Source: Deltaproteobacteria bacterium | GTDB taxonomy: Bacteria > Desulfobacterota_C > Deferrisomatia > Deferrisomatales > JACRMM01 | Length of the DNA: 7,301 nt | Assembly: GCA_016218905.1 (NCBI GenBank) | Contig: JACRCS010000795.1 | Coordinates: 1 to 7,301, forward strand | Reading direction: 5' to 3' | Shown here: one piece after another, positions 1-5,695 of the stretch | Layout of the letters: each line of letters opens with the position of its first letter | How positions within the stretch are numbered: the first letter of the stretch is position 1 | Made by a program: the position numbers and the translations under genes | The notes under the pieces: generated by a model | Seen by the model: the letters and a program-made list of their open reading frames with translations, nothing else | The model's database searches: none | Told to the model about the DNA's origin: nothing

Positions 1-1
1 G

Positions 2-641
2 ATGAAACTCCGGAAGGTCGCGACCAAGTACGGCGTGAAGGCGGTCGACAAGACGCAGGTCGTCGAACTCCTGACGCAAGGGGAAAGGGTCGTCGGCGCC
101 GTCGGGTTCGACATCACGAACGGCACCTTCCGCACCTTCAAGGCGAAGGCGGTCGTCAACGCGACCGGCTCCTGCTGCTGGATGGTTGCGAACATGTGGT
201 CGAGCGCCCGCGGCGACGGGATCGCGGCCGCGTGGCGGGCCGGGGCGCGGATGCGCAACGCGGAGTTCTCGAACTTCTACAACCTCGGGCTCCGCGGCAA
301 CCAGGCGGCGATGGTCGGGAGCCAGTACGCGCTCTACAACGCCGACGACGAGTGGATCGCGAAGAAGTACTGCCCCGACTTCGAGGCGGACGTCGACCTC
401 GGGATCATCCTCGGCATGGAGAAGGAGGTCAGGGACGGGTGGACCGATCTCCTTCGAGGAGACCGAGCTCTTCTACAACAACCCGCTCGCCGTCGGCGAC
501 TTCCTCTTCCGCTGGAACCGCCCGAACGCGAAGAAGTTCTGGCAGCGGCTCTGGGAGGGGGAAGGGAAGTACACGTCGGACCGCGGGTGGCGGCCGGAGG
601 TCATCCCGATGTTCATCGGGGAGTGCAGCCCGGTCGAGGTC
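2..641 (+). pseudogene. AprA/fumarate-reductase-like flavoprotein, middle part, inverted and frameshifted
   Basis: This is the central part of an FAD-dependent oxidoreductase of the fumarate reductase / succinate dehydrogenase / adenylylsulfate reductase alpha superfamily. It opens at the window edge with MKLRKVATKYGVK and continues through a conserved ATG-type FAD-domain motif (AVVNATGSCCW, about residues 49-59), the GDGIAAAWRAGA element and MRNAEFSNF. It reads in the frame of base 2 up to about base 437. The sensible protein then continues in the next frame (GPISFEETELFYNN onward to VIPMFIGECSPVE), so a +1 shift, from one extra base or two lost bases, lies near 437-447. Homology ends at about 641; bases 642-662 in this frame are only the antisense of the opposite gene piece. 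The fragment directly continues the protein encoded on the other strand at 633-1046, so both are halves of one broken gene. The family assignment is fairly sure; the substrate is unknown and the C-terminus is absent. Confidence 0.75.
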
Positions 642-1046
642 GAACGCGCAGAGCGCCCATAGGGGGAGGAGGCTCGAGCGGGCGAGAGAGCCGTCGGCCT
701 CCCGGGCGACGTTCACCCCCCAGCGTTCCAGGTGTCCGACCATCTCCAGCGTCGTGCCGCAGACCTTCTCGAGAAGCTCCTGGTCCTCCAGCCCGTGGCC
801 GTGGTGGGCGGAGTAGTACTCCATGAACTTCCCGACGTCGTCTTTCTCCTCCATGACCCACATGACCCCGGCGCCCTTGTTCGCCTTCGAGCCCGACCAC
901 CCCGCCGTCGACTTCTCGACGATGAGGACCGACAGCTCCGGGTTCAGCTCCTTGACCCTGTTCGCGACGATGTAGCCGGCGAGCCCGGCCCCCAGGATGA
1001 GGACGTCCGCGGTGTGGACTTCGTTCTCGATCTCGACGTTGGTCAT
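633..1046 (-). CDS. AprA/fumarate-reductase-like flavoprotein, N-terminal part, broken gene
   Basis: This is the N-terminal 138 codons of an FAD-binding oxidoreductase. The dinucleotide-binding fold is clear: beta strand VLILGAGLAG with the GxGxxG glycines at residues 19, 21 and 24, and an acidic residue (E44) closing the second strand of the fold in LIVEKS. The segment GWSGSKANKGAG (from about residue 49) is the flavin-contacting loop typical of AprA and fumarate reductase flavoproteins. Genuine sequence ends with WALCAFDLD at base 633. The frame stays open to 429, but that tail (RAALPDEH onward) is the antisense of the plus-strand fragment and is not real protein. ATG at 1046 is preceded by a purine-rich AGGGGA about 8 nt upstream. 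The gene follows the ferredoxin stop by 26 nt, so the two are probably co-transcribed and work as an electron-transfer pair. Family members are usually several hundred residues long, so most of this protein is displaced or missing. Confidence 0.8.
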
Positions 1047-1072
1047 CTCTATTCCCCTGCTCCGGCGCCGCG

Positions 1073-1327
1073 TCAGGCCTGCACGTACGACTTCGGGTAG
1101 AAGGAACGCGGGTACGGCTCCGGGATCCTCACGGGGTTGTGCGGAATCACCTTCACCGCGCCGTCGGGGCAGGAGAGCTCGCACCAGTTGCACGTGGCGC
1201 ACTCCTGCGGATACGTCGGAACCGGGAGGTTCTTCTCCCGGTCCCAGACGATGCAGTCGTTGAAGCAGGCCTTGTAGCAGCGCTTGCAGCTGTTGCAGAT
1301 GTCGTAGTCGATCGTGATGACGTGCAT
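1073..1327 (-). CDS. two-[4Fe-4S] ferredoxin-type protein
   Basis: This 84-residue iron-sulfur protein has two complete CxxCxxCxxxC motifs: C11, C14, C17, C21 and C43, C46, C49, C53. Each would ligate part of two [4Fe-4S] clusters, as in bacterial-type ferredoxins and the AprB subunit of adenylylsulfate reductase. An extra cysteine lies at 25. The tail (about residues 60-84) is rich in proline and aromatic residues and has no motif I recognise. The protein is cytoplasmic, with no signal peptide or membrane segment. It lies 26 nt upstream of the flavoprotein N-terminal piece in the same direction, so it is the likely electron carrier of that enzyme. The start ATG is preceded by a GGGGG tract, and a strong promoter lies 45 nt upstream of it. 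The ferredoxin call is secure; the AprB-like role is inferred from the neighbour. Confidence 0.9.
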   Translation of the reverse strand: MHVITIDYDICNSCKRCYKACFNDCIVWDREKNLPVPTYPQECATCNWCELSCPDGAVKVIPHNPVRIPEPYPRSFYPKSYVQA

Positions 1328-1371
1328 CTCGGCCCCCTGCCTTTGCCCACGATCCGGTACGGGCGTATCGC

Positions 1372-1401
1372 AATATAGGTTTGAATCGGATCCGATGTCA
1401 A
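1372..1401 (-). promoter_or_regulatory. sigma70-type promoter of the ferredoxin-flavoprotein operon
   Basis: On the minus strand, a perfect -35 hexamer TTGACA (1401-1396) and a -10 hexamer TATATT (1377-1372, one mismatch to consensus) are separated by 18 bp. Transcription would start around 1366, giving a leader of about 39 nt before the ferredoxin ATG at 1327. The element lies in the 106-bp gap between iclR and the ferredoxin gene and is AT-rich compared with its surroundings, which makes a chance match less likely. It implies the ferredoxin and flavoprotein are transcribed independently of the upstream genes. Confidence 0.7.
1385..1396. promoter_or_regulatory. palindromic operator candidate inside the promoter spacer
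   Basis: ATCGGATCCGAT is a perfect 12-bp palindrome. It sits between the -35 and -10 hexamers and shares the last base of the -35. Two further copies of its half-site TCCGAT lie upstream of the promoter at 1407-1412 and 1428-1433. A dimeric repressor bound here would block RNA polymerase. The adjacent IclR-family gene is the obvious candidate binder, but this is inferred from position only. Confidence 0.5.
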
Positions 1402-1433
1402 GGACTTCCGATCCCCGGCCGGAGGGGTCCGAT

Positions 1434-2222
1434 CTAGCGCCGGAGGCGTTCCTGGAGATCGCGACCGTGCGCGACGAGGGCCCGGGTCACCTCGGCCTCG
1501 TTCGTTTCGAAGCGCTGGGTCGGCACGGGAAGCGAGAGGGCCGCGAGGTCCCCCGTGGGGCCCCGGAGAACCACCGCCACCGCGCTGATTCCAAGCGTCA
1601 GCTCCTCGCGGTCCACGCCGATACCGGTCTGCCGCACCTTCTCGAGCTCCCGGTCCAGGGCGCTCCAGGTGACGATCGTGTTCGGCGTGAAGCGGGTCAG
1701 CTTCATCTTCTTCCGGAGCTTGGCGAGCCTCACGTCGTCCAGGACGGCGAGGAACGCCTTCCCGGGCGACGTGCAGTGGAGAGGGAATGCCTCGCCGACA
1801 GCGGAGACCGCCCGGAGGAGGTGGGACCCGACGACCTGGTGGACGAAGACAACCTTCTCGTTGTCGAGGACCGAGAGGTCGACCGTCTCGCCGGTCTCCT
1901 TGGAGAGGGTCTCCATGGTGTCGCGCGCCATCTCGCCGATCTCGAACCGCGTCGCGGCCGCCAGCCGGAGGAGGGACGGCCCGAGCCGGACGCCCCGCCC
2001 CATCGAGGACGCCAGGACGAGCTGCTCCCGGTCGAGAGCGTCGACGATCCTCTGGACGGTGGACCGGGAGAGGTCCACGATCTTCGCGATCTCTCCGAGC
2101 GACAGTCCTTCGGGGTTGCGTTCGAGCGCGCGCAGGATTGATGCGGCCCGCGCGATCACCTGAACGCTCTGCCTCTCGCCCTTCTGGGCGCTGCCACCCT
2201 TAGCTGGAACCGGGCTCTTCAT
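1434..2222 (-). CDS. IclR-family transcriptional regulator
   Basis: This 262-residue DNA-binding regulator has the usual length and layout of the IclR family. An N-terminal winged helix-turn-helix covers about residues 18-80, with the recognition region at GLSLGEIAKIVDLSRSTVQR (39-58). A C-terminal effector-binding domain follows, including the family-typical HCTSPGKAFLA (149-159) and a late segment GISAVAVVL. IclR proteins act as dimers or tetramers on small-molecule effectors, often organic acids or aromatic compounds, and regulate nearby catabolic genes. The ATG at 2222 has only a weak GAGG upstream. It overlaps the end of a small ORF by 23 nt, so translation may be coupled if that ORF is real. 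The gene sits between the CoA-metabolism genes and the ferredoxin promoter, which carries a palindrome it could bind. Its effector and sign of regulation cannot be read from the sequence. Confidence 0.93.
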   Translation of the reverse strand: MKSPVPAKGGSAQKGERQSVQVIARAASILRALERNPEGLSLGEIAKIVDLSRSTVQRIVDALDREQLVLASSMGRGVRLGPSLLRLAAATRFEIGEMARDTMETLSKETGETVDLSVLDNEKVVFVHQVVGSHLLRAVSAVGEAFPLHCTSPGKAFLAVLDDVRLAKLRKKMKLTRFTPNTIVTWSALDRELEKVRQTGIGVDREELTLGISAVAVVLRGPTGDLAALSLPVPTQRFETNEAEVTRALVAHGRDLQERLRR

Positions 2223-2385
2223 CGCTGTACGCCTCGCGGGCGCTGGCGGTCGTCGAACCCACCGCGAGCCGGTAGGTGGAGCCGGCCGCCTCTCCGGCCC
2301 GGAACGCGCGCACGTTCGTCTCCTGGACCCGGTAGCAGGCCTTGCCCTGGCTGCAGAGGGCTTCGTCGACCTTGAAGAGGTTCAT
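2200..2385 (-). CDS. small hypothetical protein (doubtful)
   Basis: This 61-codon ORF starts at an ATG 9 nt after the stop of the SnoaL-like gene and ends 23 nt inside the start of iclR. Its N-terminus, MNLFKVDEALCSQGKACYR, resembles the opening of small ferredoxin-type proteins (FKVDEALC), but the cysteine pattern is only C11 and C17 and no cluster motif follows. The rest is low in hydrophobic residues and rich in Ala, Ser and Glu. There is no clear Shine-Dalgarno sequence. It fills what would otherwise be a 172-bp gap. It may be a genuine short gene, the decayed start of a ferredoxin-like gene, or noise in a GC-rich region; I do not recognise a function. Confidence 0.35.
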   Translation of the reverse strand: MNLFKVDEALCSQGKACYRVQETNVRAFRAGEAAGSTYRLAVGSTTASAREAYSDEEPGSS

Positions 2386-2394
2386 GAGAGCTTC

Positions 2395-3006
2395 TCAGCC
2401 TTCCCCGGGCTCAGGGGGAGGGGGCAGGAACACGTTGTGGGCCGCGGTCGGGCTGTAAGGGGTGTGGAACGGGCTGATCTCGGGGAAGCCCTCTTCGTGG
2501 AGCCCCTCGACGATCGGACGTTTCACCCACCCCTCGTGGTATGGCGTCCGGAAGAGGACGTACCACTTGAACTCGAGGAACTTCCAGCGCCCGCCCTCCT
2601 TGCAGAAGACGTTGTCGTACTTGCCCGCCTGCCACATCGCGACGAGCGTTCCCTCCTCGTCGAGATAGGTGTTCGTCCCGAACGAGTTCCACATGCCGCG
2701 GGCGCGGGTGCCGTCCGGGCTCACCTCGACGACGGGGGTCACGAGCATGTGGAGCATCAGCTCGCCCGGCATGGAGTACTTCTTCCCCATGTGGGTGAAG
2801 AGCTTCACGATCCCTTCGGCCCCATGCCACATCCCGCTGTCGCACATTTCGGCCTTGACCTCGGGGTTTGAGAACGCGAAGAGCTCCCCGACCTTCTCCT
2901 TCAGGAGCCCGGTCTGGAGGTAGTGGTTGTAGCGCCCCTGGAGGTTGCAGATCTCGCGGTAGTCCTCGAGGCGGGCGATCCTCTGCCCGAGCGAAAGCTC
3001 CGTCAT
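2395..3006 (-). CDS. NTF2/SnoaL-like fold protein
   Basis: This 203-residue protein resembles the SnoaL-like / NTF2-like family of cone-shaped alpha+beta proteins. The family includes ketosteroid-isomerase-like enzymes, polyketide cyclases, dehydratases and non-catalytic ligand binders. The N-terminal helix IARLEDYREICNLQGRYNHYL is typical, and later strands include HMLVTPVVEV, ARGMWNSFGTN and the Trp-rich FLEFKWYVLFRTPYHEGWVK. It ends in a short proline-rich tail. An in-frame ATG exists at 3066, but the extra 20 residues are Arg/Ser-rich and unlike a fold. The ATG at 3006 has AGGGAG about 6 nt upstream, so I chose it. The gene follows the CoA-transferase B subunit by 71 bp, a gap that holds a hairpin. 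Its role is probably linked to the same catabolic pathway, but the substrate is unknown. Confidence 0.8.
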   Translation of the reverse strand: MTELSLGQRIARLEDYREICNLQGRYNHYLQTGLLKEKVGELFAFSNPEVKAEMCDSGMWHGAEGIVKLFTHMGKKYSMPGELMLHMLVTPVVEVSPDGTRARGMWNSFGTNTYLDEEGTLVAMWQAGKYDNVFCKEGGRWKFLEFKWYVLFRTPYHEGWVKRPIVEGLHEEGFPEISPFHTPYSPTAAHNVFLPPPPEPGEG

Positions 3007-3022
3007 GGGAGTCTCCCTACGA

Positions 3023-3045
3023 GAGAGCCGCGACGAGCGGCTCTC
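3023..3045. repeat. inverted repeat (hairpin) in the leader of the SnoaL-like gene
   Basis: The arms GAGAGCCGC (3023-3031) and GCGGCTCTC (3037-3045) are perfect 9-bp inverted repeats around a 5-nt loop. The hairpin lies between the CoA-transferase B stop (3078) and the ribosome binding site of the next gene. No T-run follows it on the minus strand, so it is not a standard intrinsic terminator. It may instead affect mRNA processing or stability. Confidence 0.6.
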
Positions 3046-3077
3046 GAGGTGTCTGGTGCGCGACACGCGTGAACATG

Positions 3078-3734
3078 TCAGACCGCCATCGTCTTCACGT
3101 CATGAGCGACGGTCAGCCGGGGCTCGGTGAGCGTCTGCACCTCGTCGACCGTGACGCCCGGCGCGAGCTCCCTGAGGACGAGGCCGTTCTCCGTCACGTC
3201 GATCCAGGCCAGGTCAGTGCAGATGGCGTTCACACAGCGCTTCCCGGTGAGCGGGAGCGAGCAGGCGTTCAGGATCTTCGGCTTGCCGTCCTTGCTCGCG
3301 TGGTCCATGACGACGACGACCCGCTTCGCCCCCGCGACGAGGTCCATCGCGCCCCCCATCCCCTTGATCATCTTTCCGGGGATGACCCAGTTCGCCAGGT
3401 CCCCGCTGCCGGAGACCTCGAACGCGCCGAGGATGGCGAGGTCGATCTGGCCGCCGCGGATCATCGCGAACGACTCGGCCGAGTTGAAGTAGGCGGTCCC
3501 CGCGATCTCCGAGACCGTCTCCTTGCCGGCGTTTATCAGGTCGGGGTCGACCTCGTCGTCGAAGGGGTACGGCCCGAGGCCGAGCATCCCGTTCTCGGAC
3601 TGGAGGACGACGTCCATCCCCTCAGGGACGTAGTTCGCGACGAGGGTCGGCATCCCGATCCCGAGGTTCACGTAGTAGCCGTCCTGGAGCTCGCGGGCGA
3701 CCCGCCGGGCAATCTGTTCACGTGTCAGCGACAT
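3078..3734 (-). CDS. scoB: 3-oxoacid CoA-transferase, subunit B
   Basis: This is the beta subunit of a family I CoA-transferase, which moves CoA from a donor such as succinyl-CoA or acetyl-CoA to a 3-oxoacid such as acetoacetate. At 218 residues it is the normal length for ScoB/AtoA. The signature LQSENG is present, with E47 the glutamate that forms the covalent acyl/CoA thioester intermediate. The oxyanion/substrate-proximal segment NLGIGMPT (23-30) and the downstream [14 protein letters not shown] and [15 protein letters not shown] blocks are intact. The start ATG lies one base after the stop of subunit A (TGA-C-ATG), so translation is coupled. ScoAB and AtoDA cannot be told apart reliably from sequence alone, so the symbol denotes family and not proven substrate. 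Confidence 0.95.
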   Translation of the reverse strand: MSLTREQIARRVARELQDGYYVNLGIGMPTLVANYVPEGMDVVLQSENGMLGLGPYPFDDEVDPDLINAGKETVSEIAGTAYFNSAESFAMIRGGQIDLAILGAFEVSGSGDLANWVIPGKMIKGMGGAMDLVAGAKRVVVVMDHASKDGKPKILNACSLPLTGKRCVNAICTDLAWIDVTENGLVLRELAPGVTVDEVQTLTEPRLTVAHDVKTMAV

Positions 3735-3735
3735 G

Positions 3736-4434
3736 TCAGGACCTCGGCCGCGACGTGCGGCGCTCGATGGGCTTTGCGTGGTTAGTGCCGAGGATCAGGC
3801 GCTTCACGTAGACGGAAGGGACGTGGATGCCGTCCGCGTCGAGCTGGCCGACCGGAACGATCTCCTCTACCTCGGCAATCGTGACCGCCGCGGCCCCCGC
3901 CATGCATCCGTTGAAGTTGCGCGCGGTCTTGCGGAAGACGAGGTTCCCCCACTCGTCGGCCTTCCACGCCTTCACGAGGGCGAAGTCGCCGCGGATTGGC
4001 ATCTCCAGGACGTACTCCCGGCCGTTCAGCGTCCGCGTCTCTTTGCCGTCCGCGACCTGCGTCCCGACGCCGGTCGGCGTGTAGAAGCCGCCGATCCCCG
4101 ATGCTCCCGCGCGGCAGCGCTCGGCGAGCGTTCCCTGCGGGACCAGCTCCACCTCGAGGGCGCCGGAGAGGTACTGCTGCTCGAAGATCTTGTTCTCGCC
4201 GACGTAGCTCGAGACCATCTTCCTCACTTGTTTCGCCGCGAGGAGAACGCCGAGTCCCTGGTCGGTCGTGCCGCAGTTGTTCGAGACGATCGTCAGCTCC
4301 TTCACGCCCTTGCGGTGGAGAGCGGCGATCAGGTTCTCGGGGTTCCCGCAGAGACCGAAGCCCCCGACGACGAGCGTGGCGCCATCGGGAATGTCGGCCA
4401 CGGCGGCGTCGGCAGATTCGAAAATCTTCTTCAT
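3736..4434 (-). CDS. scoA: 3-oxoacid CoA-transferase, subunit A
   Basis: This is the alpha subunit partnering the B subunit encoded directly downstream; together they form the active family I CoA-transferase. The family signature is clear at residues 17-32: DGATLVVGG, then F26, G30 and P32. Typical blocks follow: [25 protein letters not shown] and the FYTPTGVGT loop. Length is 232 residues, normal for the family. Two in-frame ATGs are possible. The one at 4440 overlaps the thiolase stop as ATGA, with the purine-rich GAGAGGGG directly adjoining it. The one at 4434 places that same element about 6 nt upstream and matches the usual MKKI-type N-terminus, so I prefer 4434. The C-terminal tail is Arg-rich. 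The tight junctions to the thiolase and subunit B show a single operon. Confidence 0.95.
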   Translation of the reverse strand: MKKIFESADAAVADIPDGATLVVGGFGLCGNPENLIAALHRKGVKELTIVSNNCGTTDQGLGVLLAAKQVRKMVSSYVGENKIFEQQYLSGALEVELVPQGTLAERCRAGASGIGGFYTPTGVGTQVADGKETRTLNGREYVLEMPIRGDFALVKAWKADEWGNLVFRKTARNFNGCMAGAAAVTIAEVEEIVPVGQLDADGIHVPSVYVKRLILGTNHAKPIERRTSRPRS

Positions 4435-4436
4435 CG

Positions 4437-5618
4437 TCATCCCCTCTCGACGAGAAGCGCCACGCCCTCGCCGCCGCCGATGCAGAGCGAGGCCATTCCG
4501 CGCTTCTTCCCGAGGTCCTTCATCCCGTAGAGGAGCGTCAAGAGGATCCGCGCGCCGCTCGCGCCGATCGGATGGCCGAGGACGACCGCGCCGCCGCGGA
4601 CGTTCACGTAGTCGGAGCCGAGGGCGAGGAGTTCCCTGTTCGCGAGCGAGACGGCCGCGAAGGCCTCGTTGATCTCCCAGAGGTCGACGTCGCCCACGGC
4701 GAGGCCGGCCTTTCCGAGGACCTTGTTGATCGCGTCGGCCGGGGCGATCGTGAACTCGGCCGGGGTCCGGGCCGCGCCGCCCCAGGCCGTCAGCCTCGCA
4801 AGGACGGTGCGCCCTTCCTTCACGGCCCGCTCGGCGGTCATCAGGACTACGGCCGCGGCCCCGTCGTTGATGCTCGAGGCGTTGCCGGCCGTGATCGTGC
4901 CGTCCTTCCGGAAGGCGGGCTTCAGGGACGGGATCTTCTCGGGGCGCGCCGTCTTCGGCCCCTCGTCGGCGGAGACGACCGTCCTCTCCCCCTTCTTCCC
5001 CTCGATCTCCACCGGGACGATCTCGGCGGCGAAGAGGCCCGCCTTCTGCGCCTCGATCGCGCGGCGCGTCGACTCCGCGGCGAAGGCGTCCTGCATCTGG
5101 CGTGTCAGGCCGAACTTCGTTGCCGTCGCCTCAGTCACCTCTCCCATGTGCCGGCCGTCGTAGGCGTCGGTGAGGCCGTCGAGGACGAGACCGTCGATCA
5201 GGATCGCGTTGCCGAGCCGCGTCTCGCCGCGGGCGCGGAGGTAGTGCGGGGCGTTCGACATCGACTCCGTGCCGCCCGCGACGACGACCTCGGCGTCTCC
5301 CGCCAGGATCGCCTGCGCTCCGGCAAGGACTGCCTTGAGGCCCGAGCCGCAAACCTTGTTCAGCGTCCAGGCGGGCGTCGTCTCGGGAAGGCCGGCGAGG
5401 ATCGTCGCCTGCCGCGCCGGGTTCTGGCCGACTCCCGCCTGCAGGACGTTGCCCAGGATGACCTCGTCGACAGCAGATGGGTCGACCCCGGCACGCTCGA
5501 GAGCAGCCTTGATCGCGATTGCGCCGAGGCGCGGCGCCGGAACGGCGGAAAGGGTCCCGAGAAACGAGCCGATCGGGGTCCGGGCGGCTCCGACGATGAC
5601 GACTTCGCGGACTGGCAT
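4437..5618 (-). CDS. acetyl-CoA acetyltransferase (thiolase)
   Basis: This is a thiolase of 393 residues, the standard length for biosynthetic/degradative acetoacetyl-CoA thiolases. All catalytic parts are present: nucleophile C90 in [10 protein letters not shown], the NEAFA loop, H349 in [16 protein letters not shown] and the second acid/base cysteine C379 in LCIGGGEG. It condenses two acetyl-CoA or, more likely here, cleaves acetoacetyl-CoA (or a longer 3-oxoacyl-CoA) to acetyl-CoA. The frame stays open far upstream, but that part is antisense to the neighbouring dehydrogenase. The ATG at 5618 gives the canonical N-terminus ([17 protein letters not shown]) and has GGAGG about 10 nt upstream. 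The stop overlaps the first possible ATG of the CoA-transferase A subunit. Substrate chain length cannot be assigned from the sequence. Confidence 0.95.
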   Translation of the reverse strand: MPVREVVIVGAARTPIGSFLGTLSAVPAPRLGAIAIKAALERAGVDPSAVDEVILGNVLQAGVGQNPARQATILAGLPETTPAWTLNKVCGSGLKAVLAGAQAILAGDAEVVVAGGTESMSNAPHYLRARGETRLGNAILIDGLVLDGLTDAYDGRHMGEVTEATATKFGLTRQMQDAFAAESTRRAIEAQKAGLFAAEIVPVEIEGKKGERTVVSADEGPKTARPEKIPSLKPAFRKDGTITAGNASSINDGAAAVVLMTAERAVKEGRTVLARLTAWGGAARTPAEFTIAPADAINKVLGKAGLAVGDVDLWEINEAFAAVSLANRELLALGSDYVNVRGGAVVLGHPIGASGARILLTLLYGMKDLGKKRGMASLCIGGGEGVALLVERG

Positions 5619-5633
5619 TTCCTGGTCTCCTCC

Positions 5634-5656
5634 GCCCGGGGGACGCTCCCCCGGGC
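5634..5656. repeat. GC-rich hairpin between dehydrogenase and thiolase genes
   Basis: The arms GCCCGGGGG (5634-5642) and CCCCCGGGC (5648-5656) form a perfect 9-bp inverted repeat around a 5-nt loop. No T-run follows on the transcribed strand, so it is unlikely to be an intrinsic terminator. It may mark an mRNA processing or stability point within the operon. Confidence 0.65.
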
Positions 5657-5662
5657 CGATCC

Positions 5663-5683
5663 GGGCGCCTCCCGCCGGCGCCC
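5663..5683. repeat. second GC-rich hairpin in the same gap
   Basis: GGGCGCC (5663-5669) and GGCGCCC (5677-5683) are perfect 7-bp arms with a 7-nt loop. Only 6 nt separate it from the neighbouring hairpin, so most of the 77-bp gap between the two genes is occupied by inverted repeats. Confidence 0.5.
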
Positions 5684-5695
5684 CCCTGCTGCGCG

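Noticed and set aside
429..632. Extension of the minus-strand flavoprotein frame past the junction
   Set aside because: The encoded tail is the antisense of the plus-strand flavoprotein piece, so it is a product of the rearrangement and not real protein.
642..826. Plus-strand frames running past the flavoprotein piece
   Set aside because: They read antisense through the N-terminal half of the flavoprotein and are of Arg/Ser/Pro-rich shadow composition.
1404..1433. Possible intrinsic terminator after iclR
   Set aside because: The CCCC/GGGG pairing around GGCCGG is short and imperfect and no T-run follows on the minus strand; the region is better explained as promoter-upstream DNA with TCCGAT repeats.
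3007..3066. Upstream ATG at 3066 adding 20 residues to the SnoaL-like protein
   Set aside because: The extension is Arg/Ser-rich, is encoded by the hairpin region and lacks a ribosome binding site, whereas the ATG at 3006 has AGGGAG at good spacing.
5634..5683. Tandem hairpins as a transcription terminator between the dehydrogenase and the thiolase
   Set aside because: The stems are strong, but no T-run follows on the transcribed strand and the gene functions suggest one operon.
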